A stretch of DNA of 64,000 bases, taken from the NCBI GenBank assembly GCA_002418285.1, contig DIDT01000053.1:38789-102788 (forward strand), in the 5' to 3' direction. The notes below the pieces were generated by a model. That model did no database searches. It worked only from the letters and a program-made list of their open reading frames with translations, and had not been told where the DNA came from. Made by a program: the position numbers and the translations under genes. Origin of the DNA: Phycisphaerales bacterium UBA5793. GTDB lineage: Bacteria; Planctomycetota; Phycisphaerae; Phycisphaerales; UBA5793. Position 1 is the stretch's first letter. Every line of letters starts with the position of its first letter. This document shows, piece by piece, positions 34,070 through 42,462 of the stretch.

Positions 34070-34261
34070 GTTGTACTGGATTTCCATCTCCGCTTTCCCG
34101 GTGGGAATTGTGGCCACTTGAAAGCGGCAATTGGCCAGTGGTCGCCGATTCTGTCTCCAAATGTTCCCTCATGCGTCAGAATCACAGTGGCACAGCCGTT
34201 GCATTGCGTCTCCCAAGCGATCCATCACGCAAACCCCACGGTCGCTCCAAGGGACTCACAC

Positions 34262-36865
34262 ATGGCACCGCAGAACCACCGCCGCTCCAACCGCTACACC
34301 CGTACGACTTCTAGCGCCGACGCACGACCGGTCTTCAACCCGCTCGAGCCCCGGCGGCTTTTGACTGTCATCACGCCGCACCTGATCTTCGATCTCGCCG
34401 GACAGGCGGCAGCCCATCTGGGCTCCCTCAGCGGCCAGGGACAGAGTGCCGAGTTCCTTTTCACGGCCGGCGCTTCCGGCACGGCTCAATTCGACCATGG
34501 CGGCTCCGGTCCGGACTCGGCGCTCACGATGGAGCTGTACCGCGGCAACAACCTCATCGCGGCTGAGAATGATGCCGACGGCAGCAGCGCGATGCAGGCT
34601 AGCGTGGACAGCGGCGTCGAATACCGATTGGTCGTCCGATCCAACGTCGGCCAGTCCACGGACTACGCCGCGTCGATCAGCCTCCCCACGCCCCAAATCA
34701 CCACGCTCTCTCTCAACAGCAGCGGGGACTACAACAGCGGCCTGTTGCGATTCGACACCGCGACCCAGTCCTGGTACTTTGAGTACGTTGCCCCATCGAG
34801 CGGGCTTATTGAAGTCGAAGCCGAGAGTGACGACCTCCGCCAGAACGGCGAGGACTTTGACACCGACCTCTTCGTATTCGATGCCTCGGGCACCGAAATC
34901 GACCGCGATGTCAATCCACGCGATGAGGGCAAGTGGAACGCTTCGGTTGTTGGAGGCGCTACCTACTACTTCCTCGTCCGGCAGGATATCTCCGGCTTCG
35001 ATGTCGGCACCTTCACCTTCAAACTCGAAGGCCCCGAAGGCGGCGACGGTGGCGGCGGTGGCAATAACGGAGGCAACAACCTCCCGCCAAGCCTCTCGGC
35101 CACTCCCGGCATCGTTCGCCACGGCGACACGCTGACTTTGCTTATCGAAAACGACGGACATGGCGGTGGAAGGCACAGCGGCAGCGAGTTCGAAGTTCGA
35201 CGCACCTGGTTCTACCGCGACTCCAACCACAACGGCTCGCTCGACAACGACGATGTGCTGCTTGGCTCGGACTTCAACGACGACAACGGCTTTCGCTGGG
35301 TCGGTGGTGTGAGTCACACGTGGGGCACCGGCGACCAGGACTTTTTCGCCGTCATCGAAGATGAGAACTCTTCGACGCGCACCCTCGCAGCCACCGTTAC
35401 GATCGACAACAGCGCCGCGGCCAATCAAGTCTACATCTACGAGGAAGATGGCGACGAGATTACCCTGAGCCTCAATGGATCCAACGGCACGATCCGTTAC
35501 GAGATCGACGATCACGGGGGCATCGCCCGCATCATCCTCGATGGCGAAGATTTCTCCAGCGGCAAGCTTTCTTCCCGCGTGCGGCGCGGCAGCAACAGCG
35601 ACGGTCGCCTTTCCATCGGCGAACTGGTCGGCGAAAACGGCCTGCCTATCGAGTCGCTCCACCTGAGATCCATCGATCTGCGAAATGTCGATTTTACGGG
35701 CCAAGGACTGATGATCGATGGAGCTGACACCGTCAAGCTCGGCAGCCTCATGGGCGACGCCTCGATCAGTGGTTCCGTCGGTCGCCTGACGCTTGGACGC
35801 GTGGACACCGATGGCTCGTTCGACCTTGGCGATGTGAGTTCGATCACCGCCGATTCGCTCGACATCCGCGGCGGTCTGCGCATCAAGTCGATCGGATCAA
35901 TCAACATCAAGGGTGACGGCCACTTCAGCTTTGATGCCGGTGATGACAACTCCCCCACCACGATCAACCGAATCCGCGTGCGCGGCGATGCCTCCGGTCA
36001 ATGGACCTTCCGCGGTGCGACCGAGGTTCGCAACGTCACTATCGACGGCCATGGCGAACTCGAACTCAGTGACGACCGTACCGGCCGCTCTTCGGTGCGC
36101 AAGATCACCGTGCGCGGGGACGACGACTTCTCCAACATGCACATCGAGATGGAGCATCTTCAGCGCCTTGACGTTCACGGAGGTCTGCGCCTGATCGACG
36201 ACAGCGACATCCGCGGCCTGCTCAACATGCGCATCCGTGGGTCATTCGACTCGGGTTCCCTCAGCCTGTTCGGCGAAGACAACATCAAGGTGCGCGTCGA
36301 CGGCGACGTCGAGACCGGCACCATCCTCAACGTCGATGGCGGCACGCTGGATGTGCGCGGCGACGTGCGAGGGACCATCAACATCAGCAGCGCCCGAAAG
36401 GCGGATGTGCGCGGCTCGCTTGACGGCGGGGCCCTCAACTTCAGCAGCGCTGAATCCACGCGATTGAACATTCGCGGCGACGCCCGCGACGGCGCCACGA
36501 TCTCCGTCGAGGCTTCCATGAATGAGATCATGCTCGGATCGCTTCTGGATTCGGCAATCTACATGGGACTGCGCAACTGGGGCGGCGGCCTGCCGGGCTC
36601 GCTGGCCCAGTTCGATGCTCCCGAGAGCATCCTGGAGGGACTGACCGTCAAGGGAACCACGAGCGGATCGACCATCGCCGCGCCACACATCGACCGCCTC
36701 GATCTGGGTCGCGTATCGGACGCAGCCATGACGAGTCTTGGCGCCGGATCTGTCAATGAAGCCAAGTTCACGGCAGCTGACGGGCTTCGATACTTCCTTC
36801 GCGATGGCGGCCTGTTTGAGAACGCCCCGGATCTGCCGTATCTCGATCTTGTCGAGTTGATCTAA
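34262..36865 (+). CDS. Large exported LEPRRLL protein with PPC-like and beta-helix-like regions
   Basis: 867 residues. The N-terminus is basic (HRRSNRYTRTT) and reaches NPLEPRRLLTV near residue 28, the motif seen at the N-terminus of many planctomycete secreted proteins. Then two prepeptidase-like (PPC) domains (about 40-150 and 155-255, ending FTFKLEG), a Gly-rich linker, an Ig-like stretch (about 280-390) and a long repeat region (about 420-790) whose rungs look like a right-handed beta-helix: GGLRIKSIGSINIKGDGHF, RNVTIDGHGELELSDD, NIKVRVDGDVETG. Very Asp/Gly/Ser rich. Probably at the cell surface or matrix, possibly adhesive. Start at 34262 chosen because AAGGGA lies upstream. Confidence 0.8.
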   Translation: MAPQNHRRSNRYTRTTSSADARPVFNPLEPRRLLTVITPHLIFDLAGQAAAHLGSLSGQGQSAEFLFTAGASGTAQFDHGGSGPDSALTMELYRGNNLIAAENDADGSSAMQASVDSGVEYRLVVRSNVGQSTDYAASISLPTPQITTLSLNSSGDYNSGLLRFDTATQSWYFEYVAPSSGLIEVEAESDDLRQNGEDFDTDLFVFDASGTEIDRDVNPRDEGKWNASVVGGATYYFLVRQDISGFDVGTFTFKLEGPEGGDGGGGGNNGGNNLPPSLSATPGIVRHGDTLTLLIENDGHGGGRHSGSEFEVRRTWFYRDSNHNGSLDNDDVLLGSDFNDDNGFRWVGGVSHTWGTGDQDFFAVIEDENSSTRTLAATVTIDNSAAANQVYIYEEDGDEITLSLNGSNGTIRYEIDDHGGIARIILDGEDFSSGKLSSRVRRGSNSDGRLSIGELVGENGLPIESLHLRSIDLRNVDFTGQGLMIDGADTVKLGSLMGDASISGSVGRLTLGRVDTDGSFDLGDVSSITADSLDIRGGLRIKSIGSINIKGDGHFSFDAGDDNSPTTINRIRVRGDASGQWTFRGATEVRNVTIDGHGELELSDDRTGRSSVRKITVRGDDDFSNMHIEMEHLQRLDVHGGLRLIDDSDIRGLLNMRIRGSFDSGSLSLFGEDNIKVRVDGDVETGTILNVDGGTLDVRGDVRGTINISSARKADVRGSLDGGALNFSSAESTRLNIRGDARDGATISVEASMNEIMLGSLLDSAIYMGLRNWGGGLPGSLAQFDAPESILEGLTVKGTTSGSTIAAPHIDRLDLGRVSDAAMTSLGAGSVNEAKFTAADGLRYFLRDGGLFENAPDLPYLDLVELI

Positions 36866-36910
36866 TCCGCACTTCACCCTGTGGCGGCAACCGGCCGATG
36901 CACTAGCATC

Positions 36911-38368
36911 ATGCGCATGGGCATCCGCGCGTTGCCGACCATCATCCAGGGCGGAATGGGCATTGGAGTGTCGCACTGGCCCCTCGCCCGCACGGTTTCG
37001 CTGCGCGGCCAGCTCGGGGTCGTCTCCGGCACAGCGCTTGATGCCGTCTTCGCGCGACGCCTCCAGCATGGTGATCCCGAGGGACATCTTCGCCGAGCAC
37101 TGGACAAGTTACCCATGCCCGGCGTGGCGGAGCGCGTCCTCGACCGCTACTTCATCGAAGGTGGTAAGTCGCCGACCACCCCCTACCGCGCCGTCCCGAT
37201 GCCGTGCGTTCAACCAACGTCGTTCCACCTTGAACTGCTGGTCGCCGCCAACTTCGTCGAGGTGTTCCTCGCCAAGGAGGGTCACCAAGGGCTTGTCGGC
37301 ATCAACTATTTGCGCAAGATTGAGCCGCCCACGTTGCCATCGCTCTTCGGCGCCATGCTCGCCGGCGTCGATGTCGTGCTGATGGGGGCCGGTATTCCAA
37401 CGACCATTCCCGGCATTCTCGATCGCATGGCCCAGGGTCGCAGCGTCGAACTGCCTCTCGAAGTGCAGGAAGGTGAATGCGCCCTGATGCACTTCGATCC
37501 GCGCGCCTTCTGCGAACTGCGCGGCGGCGCCATGCCCTCGCTCCAACGACCCGACTTCTTTGCGATTGTCTCTTACGACTCGCTCGCCACGATGCTCTCG
37601 CGGAAAGCGACCGGGCGCATCAACGGGTTTGTCATCGAAGACTTCACCGCGGGCGGCCACAACGCCCGGCCGCGCGGCCGCATGCAGCTCAATGATCGCG
37701 GCGAGCCGATCTTCGGTCCCCGCGATGTCGCCGATCTGGCGGTGTTCAGGGAACTCGGCGTACCGTTCTGGCTCGCGGGCACGCGCGGTCATCCCGACCG
37801 CGTGCGCGAAGCGATTGAGGCCGGGGCGCAGGGAGTGCAGATCGGCACTGCTTTTGCCTTCTGCGCCGAGTCCGCGATGACGCCGGATGTCAAGCGCCGT
37901 GTCCACGACGCCGTGCTGGCCGATCGCGCTGACGTGCTGACCGATCCTCTCGCGTCGCCGGCGGGTCTGCCGTTCAAAATCGTCCAACTTGACGACACAC
38001 TCTCCGATCCGTGCCTGTGCGAAGCGCGGCCGCGTTATTGCGACCTTGGCTATTTCCGACATGCATATCGGCGCGAAGACGGCAGCATCGGGTGGCGCTG
38101 CCCCGCAGAACCCGCAGACGACTACGTCAACCGCGGCGGCGAGGTGGAGGACACCGTCGGCCGCAAGTGCCTGTGCAACGGTCTGATTGCCGCCATCGGC
38201 CTACCCCAGATGCGCAATGGAGGCGACGAGGAACCGATGCTGATCACCGCGGGCCAGGGCTTGCGCGACATCGCCCGGTACATTCGCTCAGATGGGCAGT
38301 GCTACACCGCAGACGAGGTCATTGATGACCTGCTCACCGGCGCCGTTGCGGCGCGTGCGAGCGCCTGA
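36911..38368 (+). CDS. Nitronate monooxygenase-like protein (2-nitropropane dioxygenase family)
   Basis: 485 residues. TIM-barrel FMN flavoprotein family: N-terminal IIQGGMGIGVSHWPLA, mid GAMLAGVDVVLMGAG and PFWLAGTRGHPDRVREAIEAGAQGVQIGTAF. Typical members are about 320-360 residues; here an extra region of about 130 residues follows, with CLCEARPRYCDLGYF, WRCPAEPADD and GRKCLCNGL. The several Cys pairs suggest a metal or iron-sulfur site, unlike the classical family. The start is uncertain (ATG at 36911 or 36917). It follows the LEPRRLL gene by 45 bases but need not be an operon. Confidence 0.85.
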   Translation: MRMGIRALPTIIQGGMGIGVSHWPLARTVSLRGQLGVVSGTALDAVFARRLQHGDPEGHLRRALDKLPMPGVAERVLDRYFIEGGKSPTTPYRAVPMPCVQPTSFHLELLVAANFVEVFLAKEGHQGLVGINYLRKIEPPTLPSLFGAMLAGVDVVLMGAGIPTTIPGILDRMAQGRSVELPLEVQEGECALMHFDPRAFCELRGGAMPSLQRPDFFAIVSYDSLATMLSRKATGRINGFVIEDFTAGGHNARPRGRMQLNDRGEPIFGPRDVADLAVFRELGVPFWLAGTRGHPDRVREAIEAGAQGVQIGTAFAFCAESAMTPDVKRRVHDAVLADRADVLTDPLASPAGLPFKIVQLDDTLSDPCLCEARPRYCDLGYFRHAYRREDGSIGWRCPAEPADDYVNRGGEVEDTVGRKCLCNGLIAAIGLPQMRNGGDEEPMLITAGQGLRDIARYIRSDGQCYTADEVIDDLLTGAVAARASA

Positions 38369-39184
38369 TCAATCCCAGTATGGCGTGGTTGTCTTCTCAT
38401 CCGTGGCGCCGAAGAGGCCGAGCCACATGTCGCCGCCCATTTCGGGGTCATCGACGCGGAAGAGATTGTCTCCGTTGATTGTGAACGCGTTGGGGTCCTT
38501 GGCTGAGAAGGTGAACTTCTGCACGTGGCCGTCGTTGAAGGCGACGTTGCCGGCCCAGTCTTTCGTGTTGCCGTGGTTTTTCATCGTGACTGACTTTCCG
38601 TCCCATGCGCCGTTCTTAAGGCCACGATCGCTGACCACGGCGAAGTTTGGGTCAAGCGAGTCGCGCCATTGCGTATTTCGACGTTCTCCGATCATCGCGA
38701 GTGTGGCATAGCTCGCGTTGCATCCGGGCTTGTTGATATCGGCGCTGAAGTTCGGGTCCCACTGCCAGGATGCACTCCAGTTTGGATCACCCTGAACACC
38801 GTACCTGTAGTCGTTCTTCAACACCAGATTCGGACTCGCGTCTTCCGGGCATGTAATGACTTCCGGGGAGTAGTAGGTGTTGAAGGTCATGTAGGAATAG
38901 TAACTCGCGGACGAGTTGCCGGTCTGCGTGGTGATCGCGGCGGTTGCCGCGGAGATATCCGTCGGCACCGGATAGACGCCGCCGAAATCGTTTGCGAACA
39001 GCGCCAACCCCGTTTGGATTTGGTTGACGCGTGTTGAACAGGTGAGTGGCCTTTGGACGCATCTGGCGCGAGGCCGGGCTTTGAATACGACCCCAAGACC
39101 GATGGCGACCGCCAGCACCGTGATTACGACGAATGCGTCGAGCAGGGAGAAGCCACGACGGGTCGAGCAGAAGGTGGATCCCAT
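38369..39184 (-). CDS. Tandem pseudopilin-like protein, copy 3 (last in transcription)
   Basis: 271 residues. Leader RRG then FSLLDAFVVITVLAVAIG; residue +5 is Asp rather than Glu. Then CSTRVNQIQTGLALFANDFGG, a domain with several Cys, and NVAFNDGHVQKFTF, a NDGHV element as in H-X9-DG proteins. It ends MGGDMWLGLFG then TPYWD, like its two neighbours. By eye it is very close to copy 1 (40037-40849). The ATG at 39184 is preceded by GAGGAG. Likely exported to the inner membrane and possibly processed by the prepilin peptidase. Confidence 0.9.
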   Translation of the reverse strand: MGSTFCSTRRGFSLLDAFVVITVLAVAIGLGVVFKARPRARCVQRPLTCSTRVNQIQTGLALFANDFGGVYPVPTDISAATAAITTQTGNSSASYYSYMTFNTYYSPEVITCPEDASPNLVLKNDYRYGVQGDPNWSASWQWDPNFSADINKPGCNASYATLAMIGERRNTQWRDSLDPNFAVVSDRGLKNGAWDGKSVTMKNHGNTKDWAGNVAFNDGHVQKFTFSAKDPNAFTINGDNLFRVDDPEMGGDMWLGLFGATDEKTTTPYWD

Positions 39185-39200
39185 GAGGGGCGCTCCTCTC

Positions 39201-40022
39201 TCAATCCCAGTACGGCGTGGTTGCCTCTTCGGTCGTCTCGCCGAACAGCCCCAGCCACATGTCGCCGCCCATCTCGCCATCGTCGGCGAAGAAGAGGTTG
39301 TCGCCGTTGACACCAAACGGCTGCGCATCAGCCCCAGAGAACGAGGTCCAGCCCACGTGCCCGTCGTTGTACGCCACATTACCCGTCCAGGAGGTGCGGG
39401 CGCCGTGCAACCGATAGGTGAGCGAGTTTCGATCGGGTTGACCATTCTTCGGACCGCGGTCCGAGAACACGGCGAAGTCTGCGCTGAGCGAATCCCTCCA
39501 TTGGGTGTCCAGTCTTCCGCCGAGCAATGCCATGTTAGCGTAACTGACATTGCATCCCTTCCGCTTGCCCAGGTCGGCACTGAATCGGACATCCCACGCA
39601 TCGCCCGATTGAAACGTGCCGTCAGGTCGGTCGCCGAACTTGTAGTCTCGAAACTCCACCACGTTCCGATTCGGCTCGGCCGGACAGATGAGTTGGTAAG
39701 GTTCGTAGTATCCCTTGTAGATCATGAGCGAATGCAGGTTGGCCGTGGAATTGCCGGGCTGCGCGCCGCGTGCCGCGGTCTCCGGCGAGACTTTCGTCGG
39801 CAGTGGATAGCTGCCATCATGGTCATTCGCCCACAGGATTTGTCCCTTGTGAATCTGGTTGAGCCGCGTGGAGCAGGTGAGGGAGTCAGTGCCGTGACGG
39901 GCACGATGCAGCGCGGGACAACCGATCGCAAAGCCCAGAGCCACCACCAAGCTGACCACGATAAGTGTGATCAGATCGAAGTGAGAGAAGCCGCGACGCG
40001 TTGACCAGTTCGAGTTTCCCAC
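39201..40022 (-). CDS. Tandem pseudopilin-like protein, copy 2
   Basis: 273 residues, the most divergent of the three. Leader RRG then FSHFDLITLIVVSLVVALGF, again with Asp at +5. CSTRLNQIHKGQILWANDHDG, TGNVAYNDGHVGWTSF and a GEMGGDMWLGLFG tail with TPYWD show it to be a paralogue. A GTG at 40022 with GAGGAG seven bases upstream is the chosen start. It lies 16 bases from copy 3 and 14 from copy 1, so the three are one transcription unit. Confidence 0.9.
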   Translation of the reverse strand: MGNSNWSTRRGFSHFDLITLIVVSLVVALGFAIGCPALHRARHGTDSLTCSTRLNQIHKGQILWANDHDGSYPLPTKVSPETAARGAQPGNSTANLHSLMIYKGYYEPYQLICPAEPNRNVVEFRDYKFGDRPDGTFQSGDAWDVRFSADLGKRKGCNVSYANMALLGGRLDTQWRDSLSADFAVFSDRGPKNGQPDRNSLTYRLHGARTSWTGNVAYNDGHVGWTSFSGADAQPFGVNGDNLFFADDGEMGGDMWLGLFGETTEEATTPYWD

Positions 40023-40036
40023 CGACACACTCCTCG

Positions 40037-40849
40037 TCAATCCCAGTACGGTGTCGTTGTCTCCTCGGTCGTATCGCCGAACAGTCCCAGCCACACGTCG
40101 CCGCCCATATCGGGGTCATCGACACGGAAGAGGTTGTCGCCGTTGACGCTGAACGCGTTGGGGTCCTTGGCGGAAAAGGTGAATTTCTGCACGTGGCCAT
40201 CGTTGAAGGCGACGTTGCCGATCCAGTCTTTGGTGTTGCCGTGACTTTTCATCGTGACTGACCTGGCGTTCCATGCGCCGTCCTTGGGCCCGCGATCACT
40301 CACGACGGCGAAGTTGGGGTCGAGCGAGTCGCGCCACTGCGTCTTCCTTCGGTTACCGATCATGGCGAGTGTGGCGTAGCTCACATTGCATCCGGGTTGG
40401 CTGATGTCGGCGCTGAAGTTGGGATCCCACAGCCAGGTGTCGTTCCAATTTGGATCATCCTGAGTACCGTAACGGTAGTCGTCCTTGACGACGAGATTCG
40501 GACTCGCGTCCTCATCGCACATAATCACCTCCGGAGAGTAGTACGTGTTGAAGATCATGTAGGAGTAGAAGTTGGCAGTTGAGTTTCCCGACTGGAGACC
40601 CAACGCGGCCGTTTCCGGCGAGATGTCCATCGGCACCGGATAGACGCCACCGAACTCGTCGGCAAACAGGACGAGGCCTTTGTGGAGTTGGTTGAGGCGC
40701 GTGGCACAGGTGAGATGGTGATTGTGGGGAGGTCGCGTAATCGGCAGCATCAGAACGACGGCAACCAGAATCATCACCGTCAGCGCGATCACGATGAGCA
40801 CTTCAATCAGCGTCAGGCCGTCTCGAATCGGTCGAATCGAAGCGCGCAT
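40037..40849 (-). CDS. Tandem pseudopilin-like protein, copy 1 (first in transcription)
   Basis: 270 residues. Leader MRASIRPIRDG followed by LTLIEVLIVIALTVMIL, with Glu at +5, the only copy with the canonical residue; position +1 is Leu. Then CATRLNQLHKGLVLFADEFGG, GNVAFNDGHVQKFTF and the TPYWD end. Good ribosome site AAGGAGG before the ATG at 40849. It heads the array and faces the REP-like patch upstream. The paralogues are much closer to each other than to the pseudopilin at 20803. Confidence 0.92.
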   Translation of the reverse strand: MRASIRPIRDGLTLIEVLIVIALTVMILVAVVLMLPITRPPHNHHLTCATRLNQLHKGLVLFADEFGGVYPVPMDISPETAALGLQSGNSTANFYSYMIFNTYYSPEVIMCDEDASPNLVVKDDYRYGTQDDPNWNDTWLWDPNFSADISQPGCNVSYATLAMIGNRRKTQWRDSLDPNFAVVSDRGPKDGAWNARSVTMKSHGNTKDWIGNVAFNDGHVQKFTFSAKDPNAFSVNGDNLFRVDDPDMGGDVWLGLFGDTTEETTTPYWD

Positions 40850-41190
40850 CGTTTCCTCCTTGACCGGAGTGGGTTCTGGTTTCGAGTGAAACCATACTCC
40901 CGTTCGCAGGATTATCGACAGCGGTTGCCAGATTGTCAGGTAGTGGTCTGAGTCTCCGGCACGGATGTCGCCCGCCATCGCCGGCGGAAGCAATCGACTC
41001 TCCAACACCCGTGCTGACGCGTGGGGCTCGGTTCCGTTCATCGCGTCGCGATGATCCGAGCCCCGACTGTGAAGGAGGGTCTTCGCCGTGCGACGCACGA
41101 GGAACGAACGAACACCTCGCTGACGCGTCGGGCTCGCGTTGGGCGCACTTGCACGTCGAGCGCAGGTCGAGATGGCTTGCCATGAGCGAC
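40850..41190. other. Intergenic region upstream of the pseudopilin array
   Basis: About 340 bases holding no gene I support. It includes the repeat patch described separately and probably the promoter of the pseudopilin array. Confidence 0.6.
41011..41140. repeat. REP-like planctomycete repeat, two copies plus an inverted piece
   Basis: gtgctgacgcgtggggctcg (41011-41030) and cctcgctgacgcgtcgggct (41115-41134) are variants of one 20-base unit, with an inverted fragment ccgagcccc (41056-41064) opposite ggggctcgg (41023-41031). Sequences of this form are dispersed in many planctomycete genomes. It may be a RAYT/REP-type element, but no transposase is nearby. Confidence 0.6.
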
Positions 41191-41214
41191 GCGGGCCGCA
41201 CGTGTGCGCCCCGC
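41191..41214 (-). terminator. Palindrome just past the tmRNA 3' end
   Basis: gcgggccgcac and gtgcgccccgc form an 11-base stem with one mismatch and a two-base loop, about ten bases after the tmRNA end. No T-run follows on the minus strand, so termination is uncertain. Confidence 0.4.
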
Positions 41215-41223
41215 GGAGTCGAA

Positions 41224-41572
41224 TGGAGCCGGGGGGAATCGAACCCCCGTCCCGTACAGTCGAACTGCCGCCTCTACGTGTGTAGTCGTTTCTTTGATCT
41301 CGATCCTCGGACGGCAAACGACGGCCTTCCTTTGGATCACTCCGCGATCGTTTCTCGCCCTTGTGAGTTCGCGATGGACTCTCCGGGCCAGCCTGCTGTG
41401 TTGTCGATCCGCCCCGCCCGCAGGCAAGAGAGACGGATCGTGCCGCTTAGTTAAGCAGCAAGAGCGAACTGCGTGTTGGCAGTTATGGTTTTGCACATTT
41501 GTTAACGCGGTCCACGTGCGCCGCGACACGCCACGACAGCCCCAACCTGTCCGGTCGAAACCAGTCGGCCCC
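41224..41572 (-). ncRNA. ssrA: Transfer-messenger RNA
   Basis: The 5' end GGGGCCGACTGGTTTCGACC matches the conserved tmRNA start, and the 3' end has the T-arm GGGGGTTCGATTCCCCC followed by CGGCTCCA; the two ends pair as the acceptor stem. The tag frame reads GCC (41480) to TAA (41451), giving ANTQFALAA, a typical tag ending in ALAA. The terminal CCA is not encoded. Length is about 349 bases. tmRNA with SmpB rescues stalled ribosomes and marks the products for proteolysis. Confidence 0.95.
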
Positions 41573-41675
41573 AGATGTCAAAGAACGCCTGATGATAGCG
41601 CGATTCGCACTCGAGCGCCGGAGACGCCCCACGAATCGCGGAGCCTCATCGTGGGCGTCGGGATAACCTTTGACC

Positions 41676-42461
41676 ATGAACATTGCCGTGATTATTACCG
41701 CTGCGGGCAGGAGCGAACGCTTCGGCGGGCGCGACAAACTGAACGAGGACCTGGGCGGCCGGGCGCTGCTTATGCGCACGGTCGAGCTCTTCAACAAGCG
41801 GCCCGAAGTCGGCTGCGTCATCGTCGCCGGCCCGCCGGACAAACTCGATGACTTCCGGTTCCGTTTCGGCGACCAACTCGGCTTCCATGGCGCCAGGATC
41901 GTCCCCGGTGGCAGGGTTGAGCGATGGGAGACGGTCAAGAACGCGCTGCTCGAGGTGCCCGGCGACTGCACGCACGTGGCTGTCCACGACGCGGCCCGAC
42001 CTGCGACGCCGGTCGATGTGATCGAGCGGGTGTTTGAAGCAGCCAAAATGTTCGATGCGGTGATCCCGGCCGTAGCAGTCACGGCGACGATCAAGCGAGT
42101 GTCGAAGGAAGCGAAGCAGGCGGCGGAAGCGGATCCGATCGCCGCAGCAATCCTCGGCGATGCCGCCCGACCCAGGAATCTGGCCCGGCAGGTCGAGGAG
42201 ACGATTGCTCGCCAAAGGCTTGTGGAGGTGCAGACGCCGCAGGTCTTTGAGCGGGGCCTGCTTATTCGCGCGTACGAACAGAAGGACCTGTCGGGAGCGA
42301 CGGATGACGCCTCGCTCGTTGAGCGACTTGACGAAGCGGTCTACGTCGTCAACGGCGATCCGCGCAACATCAAGATCACCACGCCGGCCGATCTGCACCT
42401 TGTTCGCGCGGTGCTCGGCGTGCGACCGCCACAGGACCGGCCGACACACAAGCAGTTCTGA
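41676..42461 (+). CDS. ispD: 2-C-methyl-D-erythritol 4-phosphate cytidylyltransferase
   Basis: Third step of the MEP isoprenoid pathway, joining CTP to MEP. 261 residues with IITAAGRSERFGGRDKL at the N-terminus (nucleotide-binding loop), HVAVHDAARP and VEVQTPQVFERGLL, and TDDASLVE toward the end. About 30 residues longer than usual, the extra part lying near 145-175 and rich in Ala. The ATG at 41676 is taken rather than the TTG two codons before. It ends one base from the stop of the facing recN. Confidence 0.93.
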   Translation: MNIAVIITAAGRSERFGGRDKLNEDLGGRALLMRTVELFNKRPEVGCVIVAGPPDKLDDFRFRFGDQLGFHGARIVPGGRVERWETVKNALLEVPGDCTHVAVHDAARPATPVDVIERVFEAAKMFDAVIPAVAVTATIKRVSKEAKQAAEADPIAAAILGDAARPRNLARQVEETIARQRLVEVQTPQVFERGLLIRAYEQKDLSGATDDASLVERLDEAVYVVNGDPRNIKITTPADLHLVRAVLGVRPPQDRPTHKQF

Positions 42462-42462
42462 G

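Noticed and set aside
41537..41543. GGGGCTG on the minus strand as the tmRNA 5' end
   Set aside because: The sequence 29 bases further upstream, GGGGCCGACTGGTTTCGACC, matches the conserved tmRNA start and pairs better with the 3' CGGCTCC, so the 5' end was set at 41572.
41573..41600. TTTGACAT and TATCAT as promoter boxes of tmRNA
   Set aside because: TTGACA lies almost at the RNA start and TATCAT lies upstream of it, so the order and spacing are wrong for a sigma-70 promoter.
41204..41851. Open frame spanning the tmRNA
   Set aside because: It runs antisense through tmRNA and into ispD with no ribosome site or protein-like features.
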